Shown: piece by piece, positions 21,830 to 32,171 of the stretch
How the letters are laid out: every line of letters starts with the position of its first letter
How positions within the stretch are numbered: position 1 is the stretch's first letter
Assembly (NCBI RefSeq): GCF_001999945.1
Contig: NZ_CP019650.1
Span: forward strand, 2,108,001 to 2,172,000
From: Microbulbifer agarilyticus
Lineage (GTDB): Bacteria; Pseudomonadota; Gammaproteobacteria; Pseudomonadales; Cellvibrionaceae
Direction: 5' to 3'
Length of the DNA stretch: 64,000 nucleotides
Translations under genes and position numbers: made by a program
The notes under the pieces: generated by a model
The model's database searches: none
Seen by the model: the letters and a program-made list of their open reading frames with translations, nothing else
Told to the model about the DNA's origin: nothing

Positions 21830-22672
21830 TCAGCTAAGCGCGAGCACGCCAATGCCACAGAAGATAATCAGTGCGCCACAGACACGACGGATAGACAGGC
21901 GCTCTTTGAGCAAAAATACAGAAATGAGTGACGCAAAAAGAATACTCACTTCCCGCGTTGCAGCGACGGCTGCCACCGGCATCAGTGAGGTTGCCCATAG
22001 CGCTATGCCGAAGCCACTGGTTGCGAGCACCCCAGAGAGCGAACTGCGCAGAAAATTCGCACGCGCAAAGGCCAATCCCTTTAGAGGCCTCGTCAGCAGT
22101 ACCGCAAGAATTACCCCGCCACCAGAGAGAATCTCGAGCCAGGCGACGAAGCTCCACGGGTTTTCAACGGTTCGTACGCCAGCTGCGCCCAGGGTCGTGT
22201 AGCCGGTAATGGCAATGCCGGTACCCAGCGAGTAATAGATACCGGTAGAACTTACCCGTAATTCCTTCATGATCAGGGCGAAAATACCGCAGCTGACCAG
22301 CAATACCCCGATTATTTGCATGGTTTCGAGAGATTCATCGAGGAAAACCAGCGCAGCGGTTGCGACCATCAACGGCGTCACCCCACGGGCAATTGGGTAG
22401 GCGGTACCGTAGTCGAGCGCGTGATATGAGCGCGACAACAGGAAGAAGTAGAGATATTGAAATAAGGCACCGCCAATCAGAAAGATCAACGAGGACTTTG
22501 CAGGCAGTGGCAGCTGTGTTGCCAGTAGCATGCCTGCAAAGAGGCCGACGCTGCGGATCATTGCCAACTGTAGAAACGCTTCTCCACTATGTTTAACGAC
22601 TGCGTTCCATACAGCGTGTGCAAGTGCGGAAAGAAGGACTAGAGAAAATAAAATTGAATCCGATATTGCCAA
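21830..22672 (-). CDS. EamA/DMT family transporter
   Basis: This 280-residue inner-membrane protein has about ten hydrophobic segments in two repeated five-helix halves, the EamA drug/metabolite layout. The second half reads ATSGFGIALWATSLMPVAAVAATREVSILFASLISVFLLKERLS, with the conserved helix-8/9 pattern ending in KERLSIRR. The only possible start is a TTG at 22672, one base after the rraA TAA; an in-frame TGA lies just upstream and no ATG or GTG occurs early. It is therefore probably coupled to rraA translation. The exported or imported substrate is unknown. Confidence 0.88.
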   Translation of the reverse strand: MAISDSILFSLVLLSALAHAVWNAVVKHSGEAFLQLAMIRSVGLFAGMLLATQLPLPAKSSLIFLIGGALFQYLYFFLLSRSYHALDYGTAYPIARGVTPLMVATAALVFLDESLETMQIIGVLLVSCGIFALIMKELRVSSTGIYYSLGTGIAITGYTTLGAAGVRTVENPWSFVAWLEILSGGGVILAVLLTRPLKGLAFARANFLRSSLSGVLATSGFGIALWATSLMPVAAVAATREVSILFASLISVFLLKERLSIRRVCGALIIFCGIGVLALS

Positions 22673-22673
22673 G

Positions 22674-23162
22674 TTACATCAGTGGTTTTGGGGAAACTAT
22701 CACACCGTTATTGTCAGCGTATAAATACTCTCCGGGATTAAAGGTAACGCCGCCAAAAGTCACAGCTACATCGCGTTCGCCGATGCCTTTCTTTTCAGTC
22801 TTCATTGGGTGACTTCCCAGCGCCTGCACTCCTAACTGTAGTTGAGAAATTTCATCTACGTCACGGATGCAGCCATACATCAGTATGCCTTCCCAGTTGT
22901 TGTTAAACGCTTTCTCCGCCAGCATATCGCCCAGGCAAGCCCGTCGCATTGACCCGCCTGCGTCAACGACCAGTACGCGACCAGCGCCCTCTTCTGCCAC
23001 CAGGTCCCGTACCAGTGAATTATCTTCGAAGCACTTAATGGTGGCGATCTTACCGCCGAAGGTTTCACGGCCACCAAAATTGATAAAGCCTGGCTCAACC
23101 ACCTGAATCAACTCTGGAAACTCGTCGCAAAGATCGGGGGTCGAAATATGATTACTGGTCAT
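22674..23162 (-). CDS. rraA: Regulator of RNase E activity RraA
   Basis: RraA is a trimeric protein that binds the RNase E C-terminal region and degradosome helicases and inhibits RNA decay. The 162-residue length and the sequence ([62 protein letters not shown]) closely follow the family; E. coli RraA has 161 residues. The ATG is preceded by GGAG. The stop is one base from the TTG start of the EamA transporter gene. Some RraA-like proteins are HMG/CHA aldolases or dimethylmenaquinone-methyltransferase-annotated relatives, but the close resemblance to the short RraA form makes the regulator call likely. The rne gene itself is at the far end of this window. Confidence 0.92.
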   Translation of the reverse strand: MTSNHISTPDLCDEFPELIQVVEPGFINFGGRETFGGKIATIKCFEDNSLVRDLVAEEGAGRVLVVDAGGSMRRACLGDMLAEKAFNNNWEGILMYGCIRDVDEISQLQLGVQALGSHPMKTEKKGIGERDVAVTFGGVTFNPGEYLYADNNGVIVSPKPLM

Positions 23163-23257
23163 GGCGTGCTCCGAAAAAAAAGTAGTTAGCGGTACCGATT
23201 ACCGGGTCGGTGGTGCAGCATCATAACCGCTTCATAACAACTTACGCATTGCACATA

Positions 23258-23296
23258 CAAAAATGCCGAGTATCACCACAATGGATAATACTCGGC
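23258..23296 (-). terminator. Intrinsic terminator between the L,D-transpeptidase gene and rraA
   Basis: On the minus strand, a perfect 9-bp stem GCCGAGTAT/ATACTCGGC with a 14-base loop is followed by A and five T residues. Confidence 0.75.
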
Positions 23297-23302
23297 AACA
23301 GG

Positions 23303-23352
23303 GCCTGCCGGTTTCCCGACCCTAGACCGCAAGGTCTGGCTCGGGCGCAGGC
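23303..23352 (-). ncRNA. Candidate structured RNA element next to the terminator
   Basis: A 50-base segment can fold into one extended hairpin: outer stem GCCTGC/GCAGGC (23303-23308 with 23347-23352), middle stem CCCGA/TCGGG (23315-23319 with 23341-23345) and inner stem AGACC/GGTCT (23324-23328 with 23333-23337) closed by a 4-base loop (GCAA on the plus strand, TTGC on the minus strand). It lies 26 bases after the L,D-transpeptidase stop and 6 bases before the terminator hairpin. I cannot match it to a known riboswitch class. It may be a 3' UTR element, an sRNA body or part of a leader for rraA. The strand is an inference from the terminator orientation. Confidence 0.4.
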
Positions 23353-23378
23353 TGCCAAACTTTACCGATAACTCGACT

Positions 23379-24062
23379 TTAATAGGTCACAGTTACTGGC
23401 ATACCAACACGAGAATACTGGTAGAACTTACGTGCCATGTGCGGAGGCATACGTACACAACCGTGCGACGCAGGGTAGCGCGGTACATGGCCAGAAGCGT
23501 GCAAACCGATACCGCCATTAAAACGAATGTAGTGATTCATTTTCGCACCGCGATAGTAGGTGCCAGCCGGACGACGGTGTTTGCGGGTATCCACATCCGC
23601 ACGTACTACACGGCCGGAATTCCGATCGACATAGCTACCGTAGATGCTGGAACGGTGATTTGGTCGCTTCGCCAGCACACGGAATTTGCCAGTGCCGGTA
23701 CGAAAACCTTTCTTACCAGACGATATGAACGACGACCCCACCAAGCGGCCACCCTTGTAGAAATAGGCCTTCTGTTCACTCAAGTTAATGCGAATAGACG
23801 GCGCACCAGAGGAATTCATCGCCGCGGCATCGTCAAACCAGTTGCCGCCCCTATTCGCTTCCGCAAAGGAAGGCCAGAGGGTCCCAACCAAGCCACCCAC
23901 GAGCAGCATGACAGTGGCGATAAAACGGCGGGAAATAATAGATACGTCGTCGGCGACACTTACATCCCCTCCTGTTTGGTCAAGCAGGTACTGGCGACTT
24001 CGTTGGTTGTTTGATTGGGCTACAGGATCGTCGTCGGGAGAGAATTGAAAATGTCTAAGCAT
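23379..24062 (-). CDS. L,D-transpeptidase (YkuD domain)
   Basis: This enzyme is expected to make 3-3 cross-links or attach proteins to peptidoglycan. With the ATG at 24062 (preceded by GAGG; a GTG two codons earlier is less well placed) it has 227 residues. A single hydrophobic segment (about residues 45-66, RFIATVMLLVGGLVGTLWPSF after a 45-residue charged N-terminus) suggests a membrane anchor or an unusually long signal region. The catalytic YkuD motif is HASGHVPRYPASHGCVRM, with the nucleophile Cys near residue 202 and two conserved His residues. No LysM domain is present. A terminator and a hairpin element follow it. Confidence 0.92.
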   Translation of the reverse strand: MLRHFQFSPDDDPVAQSNNQRSRQYLLDQTGGDVSVADDVSIISRRFIATVMLLVGGLVGTLWPSFAEANRGGNWFDDAAAMNSSGAPSIRINLSEQKAYFYKGGRLVGSSFISSGKKGFRTGTGKFRVLAKRPNHRSSIYGSYVDRNSGRVVRADVDTRKHRRPAGTYYRGAKMNHYIRFNGGIGLHASGHVPRYPASHGCVRMPPHMARKFYQYSRVGMPVTVTY

Positions 24063-24352
24063 GATCACACCTCAGTCAGAACTTGAATCGTTGGCTTCTG
24101 CTTCGAATAGACAGATTTGGATTAATCACTCTCACGGTCGCGAATGACACTTATGTGAAAGCTCTTTCGATTCTATCGATGTGAAATTGGGTGCTTAGAC
24201 TGATTTTATCGGGCGTATAGCAGTTTTATGGAATTTGGCAATTCTCTTAGACTCATGACATTAACTTCACAAGCCCAAAGCGGTGAAATGAATACACCAG
24301 CTGTCTTCAAAAGTAGCGGGTTCCACGCAACATTTTCCTAATGGCAATTAAC

Positions 24353-24379
24353 AAAAAAGCGCCTCAAAAAAGGCGCTTT
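24353..24379 (-). terminator. Intrinsic terminator of ppsA
   Basis: On the minus strand, stem AAAGCGCCT/AGGCGCTTT with a TTTTTG loop is followed by a T run. It begins 54 bases after the ppsA stop. Confidence 0.9.
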
Positions 24380-24432
24380 GCTTGAAATTTCCCAATCAAT
24401 GCGCAGACAGCCGCACAATGGTCCTTGGCTGG

Positions 24433-26802
24433 TTACTCTGGAGCACTCTGGTTGGCGAGGTACAACCAGGTATCCACCGCGGTATCGGGGTTCAGGGATA
24501 CGCTGTCAATCCCCTCGTCCATCAGCCACTGAGCGAAGTCTTTATGGTCTGATGGCCCCTGACCGCAGATGCCAACGTATTTACCGGCTTTTTTACAAGC
24601 CTGAATCGCACGGGACAACAGCATTTTTACCGCTGGGTCACGCTCGTCAAACAGCTCGGCGACGAGACCGGAATCCCGGTCCAGGCCGAGCGTCAACTGA
24701 GTCAGGTCGTTGGAGCCAATCGAGAAGCCGTCGAAGTACTGCAGGAAATCCTCAGCCAACAAGGCATTAGAAGGCAGCTCGCACATCATGATGACTTTCA
24801 GTCCGTTTTCTCCGCGCTTGAGGCCGTTCTGTTCTAGAAGCTCAATGACCTGGCGGGCCTCATCCGGCGTACGTACGAATGGCACCATGATTTCCACATT
24901 CGTCAGGCCCATCTCGTCACGGACCTTCTTCAACGCTTTACATTCGAGCGCAAAGCACTGGCGGAAATCCTTGGAGCGGTACCGTGCCGCACCGCGAAAG
25001 CCTAGCATCGGATTCTCTTCGCTAGGCTCGTACATCTGGCCACCCACCAAGTGGGCATACTCATTGGACTTGAAGTCCGAGAGGCGCACGATGGTACGGT
25101 TCGGTGCAAATGCCGCGGCGAGAGTGGAGATACCTTCTACAAGCTTCTCAACGATAAAATCTTCTGGGGATGCATAACCACCGATGCGGTTGCGAATGGT
25201 GTGCTGCAGCTCCTGCGGCAGACGGTCCAGTTCCAGCAGTGCTCGTGGGTGAATACCGATCATGCGGTTCAAAATGAATTCCAGGCGCGCGAGACCAACC
25301 CCCTGGTTCGGTAGATTGCTGAACGCGAAGGCACGATCCGGGTTACCCACGTTCAACATAATCTTGAATGGCAGGTCGGGCATATCTGCGACTTCGGTGA
25401 GCGAGCGCTCGAAATCCAACTGCCCGGACATCACAAAGCCCATATCGCCCTCGGCACAGGTTACGGTAACCGGTGTGCCAGTAGACAGCTTCTCGGTGGC
25501 ATCGCCACAGCCAACAACTGCCGGAATACCCAGTTCGCGTGCAATGATCGCCGCGTGGCAGGTACGCCCACCGCGATTGGTGACAATGGCGCTGGCTCGT
25601 TTCAGTACCGGCTCCCAATCCGGATCCGTCATATCGGTGACCAGCACGTCGCCGTCCTGCATTTGTGCCATATCTTCAACGGAGTCGAGTACGCGCACAG
25701 GACCGGCGCCGATACGCTGACCGATAGCGCGGCCTTCACACAGTACCTCGCTGCGCTCCTGCAGTTTATAGCGTTCAATACTGGTGCCCGTGTCGCGAGA
25801 GCGCACGGTCTCCGGACGGGCCTGAACGATAAACAGCTTGCCGCTATCACCGTCTTTTGCCCACTCGATATCCATGGGGCGCTGGTAATGGGCTTCAATC
25901 TTGCGCGCTTGATTGGCCAGTTCCGTCAGCTCCTGGTCGTCCAGGGCAAAACGCAGGCGGTCAGCTTCGTCCACCTGAACGGTTTTGACCGAGCGTCCAC
26001 AATCTCCGCTGGCGTCGTACACCATTTTGATCGCTTTGCTGCCGCGGTTGCGGCGCAGAATCGCCGGACGGCCGGCTTCAAGGGCGGGCTTGTAGAGATA
26101 AAACTCATCCGGATTCACCGCACCCTGTACCACGGTTTCGCCGAGACCGTAGGCAGCGGTTACGAAGATGACATCGCGGAAACCACTTTCAGTGTCGAGG
26201 GTAAACATCACACCAGAAGCACCGGTTTCACTGCGCACCATGTGCTGAATACCGGCGGAGAGGTAGACACCAACATCGGCGTAGCCAGTGTGCACGCGAT
26301 AGGCAATGGCGCGGTCGTTGTACAGTGAGGCAAATACCTCCCGTACCGCCTGTAGCACCGAGTCAATGCCCCGGATGTTCAGGAAGGTCTCCTGCTGACC
26401 GGCAAACGAGGCGTCCGGCAAATCTTCTGCCGTTGCCGAGGAACGCACCGCTACCGCGGTCTCGCCTCCGCCCAGGGCCTCGTAACCCTCACGGATTTCT
26501 TTCTCGAGCTGAGCCGGAAAAGGCGTATCCAGCAGCCATTGGCGAATCTCTTCGCCCGCGGCAGCCAGAGCGGTGACATCATCGACATCCAGGTTCTGCA
26601 GGCGCTCGGCGATACGTGCGTCCAAATTCGCGCTATTCAGGAATTCACGGAATGCCTCAGCAGTGGTGGCGAAACCACCGGGCACGCTTACACCGGCTCC
26701 CGATAGCGAGGAGATCATTTCACCAAGAGAGGCATTCTTTCCGCCAACCTTGTCGACGTCCGCCATGCCCAGTTTCGCGAAATCGAGAGTATAAGTGGTC
26801 AA
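24433..26802 (-). CDS. ppsA: Phosphoenolpyruvate synthase
   Basis: PpsA converts pyruvate and ATP to phosphoenolpyruvate, AMP and phosphate, the entry to gluconeogenesis. The 789 residues match E. coli PpsA (792). Domain order: N-terminal ATP-grasp domain ([20 protein letters not shown]), the central phosphohistidine swivel domain with [21 protein letters not shown] (catalytic His) and the C-terminal PEP-binding barrel with [17 protein letters not shown] and the conserved [11 protein letters not shown]ys. The start is a TTG at 26802, preceded by AGAGGACAGATCA; no closer ATG gives the conserved MTTYTLDF beginning. It is divergent from ppsR, whose product is expected to phosphorylate and dephosphorylate PpsA. 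It suits growth on acetate and fatty acids. Confidence 0.97.
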   Translation of the reverse strand: MTTYTLDFAKLGMADVDKVGGKNASLGEMISSLSGAGVSVPGGFATTAEAFREFLNSANLDARIAERLQNLDVDDVTALAAAGEEIRQWLLDTPFPAQLEKEIREGYEALGGGETAVAVRSSATAEDLPDASFAGQQETFLNIRGIDSVLQAVREVFASLYNDRAIAYRVHTGYADVGVYLSAGIQHMVRSETGASGVMFTLDTESGFRDVIFVTAAYGLGETVVQGAVNPDEFYLYKPALEAGRPAILRRNRGSKAIKMVYDASGDCGRSVKTVQVDEADRLRFALDDQELTELANQARKIEAHYQRPMDIEWAKDGDSGKLFIVQARPETVRSRDTGTSIERYKLQERSEVLCEGRAIGQRIGAGPVRVLDSVEDMAQMQDGDVLVTDMTDPDWEPVLKRASAIVTNRGGRTCHAAIIARELGIPAVVGCGDATEKLSTGTPVTVTCAEGDMGFVMSGQLDFERSLTEVADMPDLPFKIMLNVGNPDRAFAFSNLPNQGVGLARLEFILNRMIGIHPRALLELDRLPQELQHTIRNRIGGYASPEDFIVEKLVEGISTLAAAFAPNRTIVRLSDFKSNEYAHLVGGQMYEPSEENPMLGFRGAARYRSKDFRQCFALECKALKKVRDEMGLTNVEIMVPFVRTPDEARQVIELLEQNGLKRGENGLKVIMMCELPSNALLAEDFLQYFDGFSIGSNDLTQLTLGLDRDSGLVAELFDERDPAVKMLLSRAIQACKKAGKYVGICGQGPSDHKDFAQWLMDEGIDSVSLNPDTAVDTWLYLANQSAPE

Positions 26803-27098
26803 TGATCTGTCCTCTAAGACTGCATTTCTGGCGGCAAATTATAAGGAAGGGTTTTGTAAATAATACCCCGCAAATACCACTTAAAATCGCCAATATTTGT
26901 TGTAATTTTTCTACAAAATTTGCGTGCGCGATTGGATTTGGCTACATCAAGCCACAAACACACAACAGCACACGGTTGTATGACTGCTATATCACTGTTG
27001 TATGATTGATAAGACAGGCGGCCAGAGCAGCAATCGCATATTGTAAAACGTCGGCGAGCGCCTTTAGTCGCAATCTATTTATTTGCCAAGACAAAACT
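26803..27098. other. ppsA-ppsR divergent intergenic region
   Basis: This 296-base region lies between the divergent ppsA and ppsR genes. It is AT-rich near ppsA and holds no credible gene. A direct repeat GTTGTATGACTG/GTTGTATGATTG is listed separately. Confidence 0.6.
26975..27008 (+). repeat. Direct repeat, possible operator upstream of ppsR
   Basis: GTTGTATGACTG at 26975-26986 and GTTGTATGATTG at 26997-27008 match at 11 of 12 bases. Their starts are 22 bases apart, about two helical turns. Confidence 0.45.
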
Positions 27099-27983
27099 AT
27101 GACGGATTCCATACCGAACCCTACCCCTGCTACCCAAGAACACAGTGCAGTACCTGGCAGCGGCAAAAAGCGCACCGCGTTTTTTATTTCTGACGGTACC
27201 GGTCTCACGGTAGAGGGTATTGGACACAGCCTGCTCGCACAGTTTCGCGACCAACCTGTAGAGCAAGTGACTGTTCCCTATGTGGACTCCGACGCGCGTG
27301 TGAAACTGGTTTTACAGCGTATAGAGCGCGCCGCCGAAGAATCGGGTCTTCAGCCGATCATTATCACCAGTATTGTTTCGGACCAGATTCGCAATCAACT
27401 GCACGAAAGCTCCGCACTAATGCTCGATGTGTTTGAGAGTTACCTGGCACCGCTGGCAAACCTGTTCGGGACTAATCCGGTGCGCACTGTGGGTGTTTCC
27501 CACGGCATTTCCAACGACAGCCGCTATAGCGCACGTATGGATGCGGTGCACTTTGCCATGGACAATGACGACGGCCGCCGCACGCGCGAATTTGAAAGTG
27601 CAGATGTGATCCTCGTTGGCGTCTCGCGCTCGGGCAAGACACCGACGTGTCTGTATCTTGCCCTACAGTTTGGTTTGCGCGCAGCAAACTATCCCATCAC
27701 CGAGGAGGATATGGACTCCACCTCCCTGCCGAAAATTCTGCGCCCCTATCAACAAAAATTGTTCGGCCTCACCATCGACCCCCGTCGCCTAATGAGTATT
27801 CGCCAGGAACGGCGCGCCAACAGCCGCTACGCATCACCAGAACAGTGTGAGTTCGAGGTACGTCAAGTTGAACAAATGTTACGACGGGCCCAGATACCCT
27901 ACCTCGATGCGACGGAGCTTTCGGTCGAGGAGCTGGCAACCCGACTCATGTCTCAAGCAGGTATCGAGCGCAGAATCAGCTAA
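27099..27983 (+). CDS. ppsR: PEP synthase regulatory protein (kinase/pyrophosphorylase)
   Basis: PpsR is an ADP-dependent kinase and phosphate-dependent pyrophosphorylase that switches PEP synthase off and on. The frame extends up to 27006, but the ATG at 27099 gives 294 residues with the family start RTAFFISDGTGLTVEGIGHSL near residue 25. The P-loop-like GVSRSGKTPTCLYLA is at about residues 174-188, and YPITEEDMDS and FGLTIDPRRLMSIRQER are typical. The first 24 residues are an unusual low-complexity extension (TDSIPNPTPATQEHS) for a family that often starts close to the KRTAFFIS block. It faces its target ppsA divergently, the usual arrangement. Confidence 0.95.
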   Translation: MTDSIPNPTPATQEHSAVPGSGKKRTAFFISDGTGLTVEGIGHSLLAQFRDQPVEQVTVPYVDSDARVKLVLQRIERAAEESGLQPIIITSIVSDQIRNQLHESSALMLDVFESYLAPLANLFGTNPVRTVGVSHGISNDSRYSARMDAVHFAMDNDDGRRTREFESADVILVGVSRSGKTPTCLYLALQFGLRAANYPITEEDMDSTSLPKILRPYQQKLFGLTIDPRRLMSIRQERRANSRYASPEQCEFEVRQVEQMLRRAQIPYLDATELSVEELATRLMSQAGIERRIS

Positions 27984-28157
27984 ATTTTATAAAGCACAGT
28001 GAACGGACTCAGGCAGAAGAGCGTATTAGTCGTCATCGCGACACGCTCGCATGGGTGTTTCGATAGGCTCAGCGGTCAAATTGGAGTAAAGTAGCGCCGC
28101 CCAAAAGGCTATGCCTGTTGCTCGAAAGAAACCTGCGCGGTAAAACCGCCTGGAAGT

Positions 28158-29504
28158 TTGGTTGACGTTTTGCAGATCATTTCCCTGCCCTATTCCCGAA
28201 ATCTCGGTGCAGCCTTCACTGCGCTTGGCGATTTACCCTGTCCGGTCTGGCTGGATTCGGGGCAGCCCCGTGCCAGCGGCGGGCGTTTTGACATCATTAG
28301 CGCAGACCCGATCGCATCGCTGACCCTGAATGTAGACGATTCGGCACCGTTCGCCGCATTGGACGATTTGCTCTGCGAACTGGAACCACAGGAAGTAGAC
28401 CAGCAAATCCCCTTCTGTGGCGGCGCCATCGGCTTTGCGGGCTACGAGCTTGGGAACAACTGTAATTTCCTGCCGCCCGATACGCGGCCAACGCCGTTGC
28501 CGGCGGGGGCATTTGGCCTGTACAGCTGGGCGCTGATTGCCGACCACCAGCTAGGCACAACCCACTTGGTTTTCCATCCCGCATGCACCCGCCACCAAAA
28601 GCAGGACCTGCAACAGCGCTTTGAAGCCATTGACTGGGAAAAGCCTGCGCCAGGACACGAGTCATTTAAACTCACACACCCATTCCAGCACGAATATGAC
28701 GCCAGTGAATACGCGCGGCGCATCGAATCTATTCTCGACTACATTCGTGCTGGGGATATCTATCAGGCGAACTTCACTCAGCGCTTTAACGCTACCTACG
28801 AGGGCGACCCGCTCACGGCGTATTTAGCATTGCGCGAGGCGGCCGCGGGTCCGTTTTCAGCTTACCTCTCTCTGCCTGAAGGCCAATTGCTTAGCCTTTC
28901 ACCGGAACGGTTTATTCTCGCTGATGGGCGCTTCCTGCAGACCGAACCCATCAAGGGCACGGTACCCCGTGGAGAGACGCCCGCCGAGGATGCGGCGCTT
29001 GCGCAGCAGTTGCGTGACAGCCGCAAAGATCGCGCCGAGAACCTGATGATCGTGGACCTGTTGCGCAATGACTTTGGTAAAGTCTGCGAGCGCGGCAGTG
29101 TGCGGGTGCCAAACCTGTTCGAGCTGCAGAGTTTTGCCAATGTGCATCACTTGGTGAGCACCATAAACGGGCAACTGCCGCAAGATGTGGAGTACGCCGA
29201 CGTGCTCTCAGCGTGCTTCCCGGGCGGCTCGATAACCGGTGCGCCCAAGCGCCGTGCCATGGAGGTTATTCGCGAGCTCGAAGACAGCCCCCGTGGCGCC
29301 TACTGCGGCAGTATTGGCTATCTCAGCAGCTGTGGCCGCGCGGATACGAATATCGCCATTCGCACCCTTACCACGAGCAATGGCAAAATCAGTTGCGCCG
29401 CTGGTGGAGGCATTGTCGCGGACTCGGATCCCGCGGCTGAGCACCGCGAGTGTCTGGACAAGGTGCGTATCTTGCTCAACACCCTCGAAGCGCGTTTCTC
29501 CTGA
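28158..29504 (+). CDS. pabB: Aminodeoxychorismate synthase component I
   Basis: PabB turns chorismate into 4-amino-4-deoxychorismate with ammonia from a glutaminase partner, on the way to p-aminobenzoate and folate. The 448 residues fit the family. The N-terminal chorismate-binding region ends in GDIYQANFTQRF (about residues 199-210), the catalytic-lysine motif PIKGT is at 264-268 (the mark of PabB rather than anthranilate synthase, which has PIAGT), and DLLRNDFGKVCERGSV and PGGSITGAPKRRAMEVI follow. The start is uncertain: TTG at 28158 is very close to GGAAG, and TTG at 28170 has better spacing. The partner pabC is in this window at about 52-53 kb; no pabA is seen. Confidence 0.94.
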   Translation: MVDVLQIISLPYSRNLGAAFTALGDLPCPVWLDSGQPRASGGRFDIISADPIASLTLNVDDSAPFAALDDLLCELEPQEVDQQIPFCGGAIGFAGYELGNNCNFLPPDTRPTPLPAGAFGLYSWALIADHQLGTTHLVFHPACTRHQKQDLQQRFEAIDWEKPAPGHESFKLTHPFQHEYDASEYARRIESILDYIRAGDIYQANFTQRFNATYEGDPLTAYLALREAAAGPFSAYLSLPEGQLLSLSPERFILADGRFLQTEPIKGTVPRGETPAEDAALAQQLRDSRKDRAENLMIVDLLRNDFGKVCERGSVRVPNLFELQSFANVHHLVSTINGQLPQDVEYADVLSACFPGGSITGAPKRRAMEVIRELEDSPRGAYCGSIGYLSSCGRADTNIAIRTLTTSNGKISCAAGGGIVADSDPAAEHRECLDKVRILLNTLEARFS

Positions 29505-29666
29505 ATACCGCCACAGGTTATAGAATTATCGCCCTTCGATATTTCCCACTGTTCCTCTTCTTTGCTAGATTCCGCGCCAATCATTAGATTCACTGGGTTT
29601 GAGCCGCCTCCAGAAAACGCCATATAAGATGGCGAGGCGACGGCGCTACACAATAAGGCTGTGTTC

Positions 29667-29948
29667 ATGCGTATTACGCTGGTAAAGAAAATTCTTGCGG
29701 ACGGCTCCCCTTGCGGGAAATGCCGGGACGTCGAGCAAAAGCTCAAGGAAAATGACCAGGAGAAATTTCTGGACGAAACGTTGATTGCCGATGAGCGCGA
29801 TCCGGCAAGTGCTGGCATGGCGTTGGCACAAAAGCTCAACGTACAGCGAGCGCCGTTTTTCGTTGTAGAAGAAGAAGGGAAGGAACCCGAGGTCTATACC
29901 GTGTACTTCAAGTTCGCGAAAGAAGTGTTGGCCAAGCTGGCAGCCTGA
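29667..29948 (+). CDS. Thioredoxin-like CGKC protein
   Basis: This 93-residue protein reads ITLVKKILADGSPCGKCRDVEQKL at its start, with a CxxC pair (CGKC) directly after a first strand as in thioredoxin/glutaredoxin folds, and a cis-Pro-like block VQRAPFFVVEEEG later. The ATG at 29667 is preceded by AATAAGG at a spacing of 8; an in-frame GTG two codons upstream is less likely. It has no signal peptide, so it is cytoplasmic. Its partner is unknown. It lies between pabB and the convergent cysB gene, so a thiol-redox role is plausible but positional evidence is weak. Confidence 0.7.
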   Translation: MRITLVKKILADGSPCGKCRDVEQKLKENDQEKFLDETLIADERDPASAGMALAQKLNVQRAPFFVVEEEGKEPEVYTVYFKFAKEVLAKLAA

Positions 29949-30002
29949 TTGCGTTCAAAGCGGCGCCCCTTTGCCGGGGCCACCGCGACCAAACCCTTCG
30001 GT

Positions 30003-31013
<1,011 letters not shown>

Positions 31014-31235
31014 CTATCCGATCAACGGCAATGTGATCTTTTTTACGCCAGAAAATGGTTATAAAAACTGTGCAACTATATGCGCGAAAAGCATAGCAGT
31101 GAAAGTGATGTGGAGCCAACTAATCGTGATAAGGCCAAGCCAAAACTGAACAATTGGTTACGAAAAGTGACCGAAGGCGTACCAAATACGTGTGGATTCG
31201 GGGCAATTAGGGAGAGAGAGGTGTCGCCTGACGCG

Positions 31236-32162
31236 CTATTTTCCCTGATTAGCAATGCCATGCGGCACGTGCCCAGTGGCGACATGGGCACTGGCGGACG
31301 CACAATGAACCGGCTGATCGTCGAAAAATACGTCAGCACCAAATGCCCGCAGAAACTCGCCCTTGGGAAGCCCACCCAGGAACATGGACTCATCAATACG
31401 AATATTCCAGGCACGCAGCGTACGAATCACCCGCTCGTGTGCCGGCGCGGAACGCGCTGTAACCAGCGCCGTCCGGATTGGACAATCCTCAGGATCGAAT
31501 TCGGCCTGCAGCTGCTGCAGTGTCTCGAGGAAGCCTTTGAATGGACCACCCTGTAAGGGTTTCTTCGCAGACGCACGTTCCGCACTGGTGAATGCATCGA
31601 GGCCATCACGCTTAAAGATCTGCTCTGCCTCGTCGGAAAACAATACCGCGTCGCCATCAAAGGCAAAGCGCAGTACTTCATCACCGCGTTCGCGTGCCCC
31701 ACCCGGTATTAATGTCGCAGCGGCTACGCCCTGCTCCAGCGCTCTGCGCACATCCTCACCATCGGTCGAGAGAAACAGGTGGCAGCCGAACGGAGATATA
31801 TAGCGATAGGGACTGCCGCCGTTACAAAATGCGGCGCGACTAATGTTTAACCCATAGTGTTCAATTGAATTAAACACGCGGAGCCCTGTATCCGCGCTAT
31901 TGCGGGAAAGCAGTATGACCTCAACCCTGGGCTCACCGGGCAGCCGCTCATTGATTTGCAGGAATTTTTCCACGAGGGAAAACGCCTCGCCTTTCGGCAA
32001 AATATCGTTCTCTCGTTCCACCTGATAGGCAGAGAAGGCCTCGACCCCCTGCTCTTCAAAAATCTGATGGCTTTCGCGCAGGTCAAACAACACCCGCGAA
32101 GAAATCGCAATGATCAAGCGATTGGGATGGGGCTTACCTGTCGGGTACTGAGTGTTGGTCAT
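31236..32162 (-). CDS. 5'-nucleotidase family protein (PF06189 type)
   Basis: This 308-residue cytoplasmic protein resembles the 5'-nucleotidase family described mainly in gammaproteobacteria. Visible blocks are LIIAISSRVLFDLRESHQIF near the N-terminus, IEHYGLNISRAAFCNGGSPYRYISPFGCHLFLST, and LQGGPFKGFLETL. AFDGDAVLFSDEAEQIF and ALVTARSAPAHERVIRTLR have the acidic residues and basic patch expected for a HAD-like fold. The ATG is 9 bases after the TetR stop, with GAGGGTTTCCA as ribosome site, so the two are co-transcribed. The nucleotide specificity is unknown. Confidence 0.88.
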   Translation of the reverse strand: MTNTQYPTGKPHPNRLIIAISSRVLFDLRESHQIFEEQGVEAFSAYQVERENDILPKGEAFSLVEKFLQINERLPGEPRVEVILLSRNSADTGLRVFNSIEHYGLNISRAAFCNGGSPYRYISPFGCHLFLSTDGEDVRRALEQGVAAATLIPGGARERGDEVLRFAFDGDAVLFSDEAEQIFKRDGLDAFTSAERASAKKPLQGGPFKGFLETLQQLQAEFDPEDCPIRTALVTARSAPAHERVIRTLRAWNIRIDESMFLGGLPKGEFLRAFGADVFFDDQPVHCASASAHVATGHVPHGIANQGK

Positions 32163-32171
32163 TGGAAACCC

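Noticed and set aside
24378..24770. Open frames antisense to ppsA, with similar ones across the window
   Set aside because: They overlap strongly recognised genes on the opposite strand, have no conserved motif and follow the expected shadow pattern of GC-rich coding sequence.
29948..30002. GC-rich small hairpin between the CGKC gene and cysB
   Set aside because: AAACC/GGTTT and CCCC/GGGG pairs are short and have no T run, so it is not a supported terminator.
31080..31556. 158-codon frame upstream of and antisense to the 5'-nucleotidase gene
   Set aside because: It overlaps the 5'-nucleotidase gene, which has recognisable motifs, and its sequence is low in conserved features.
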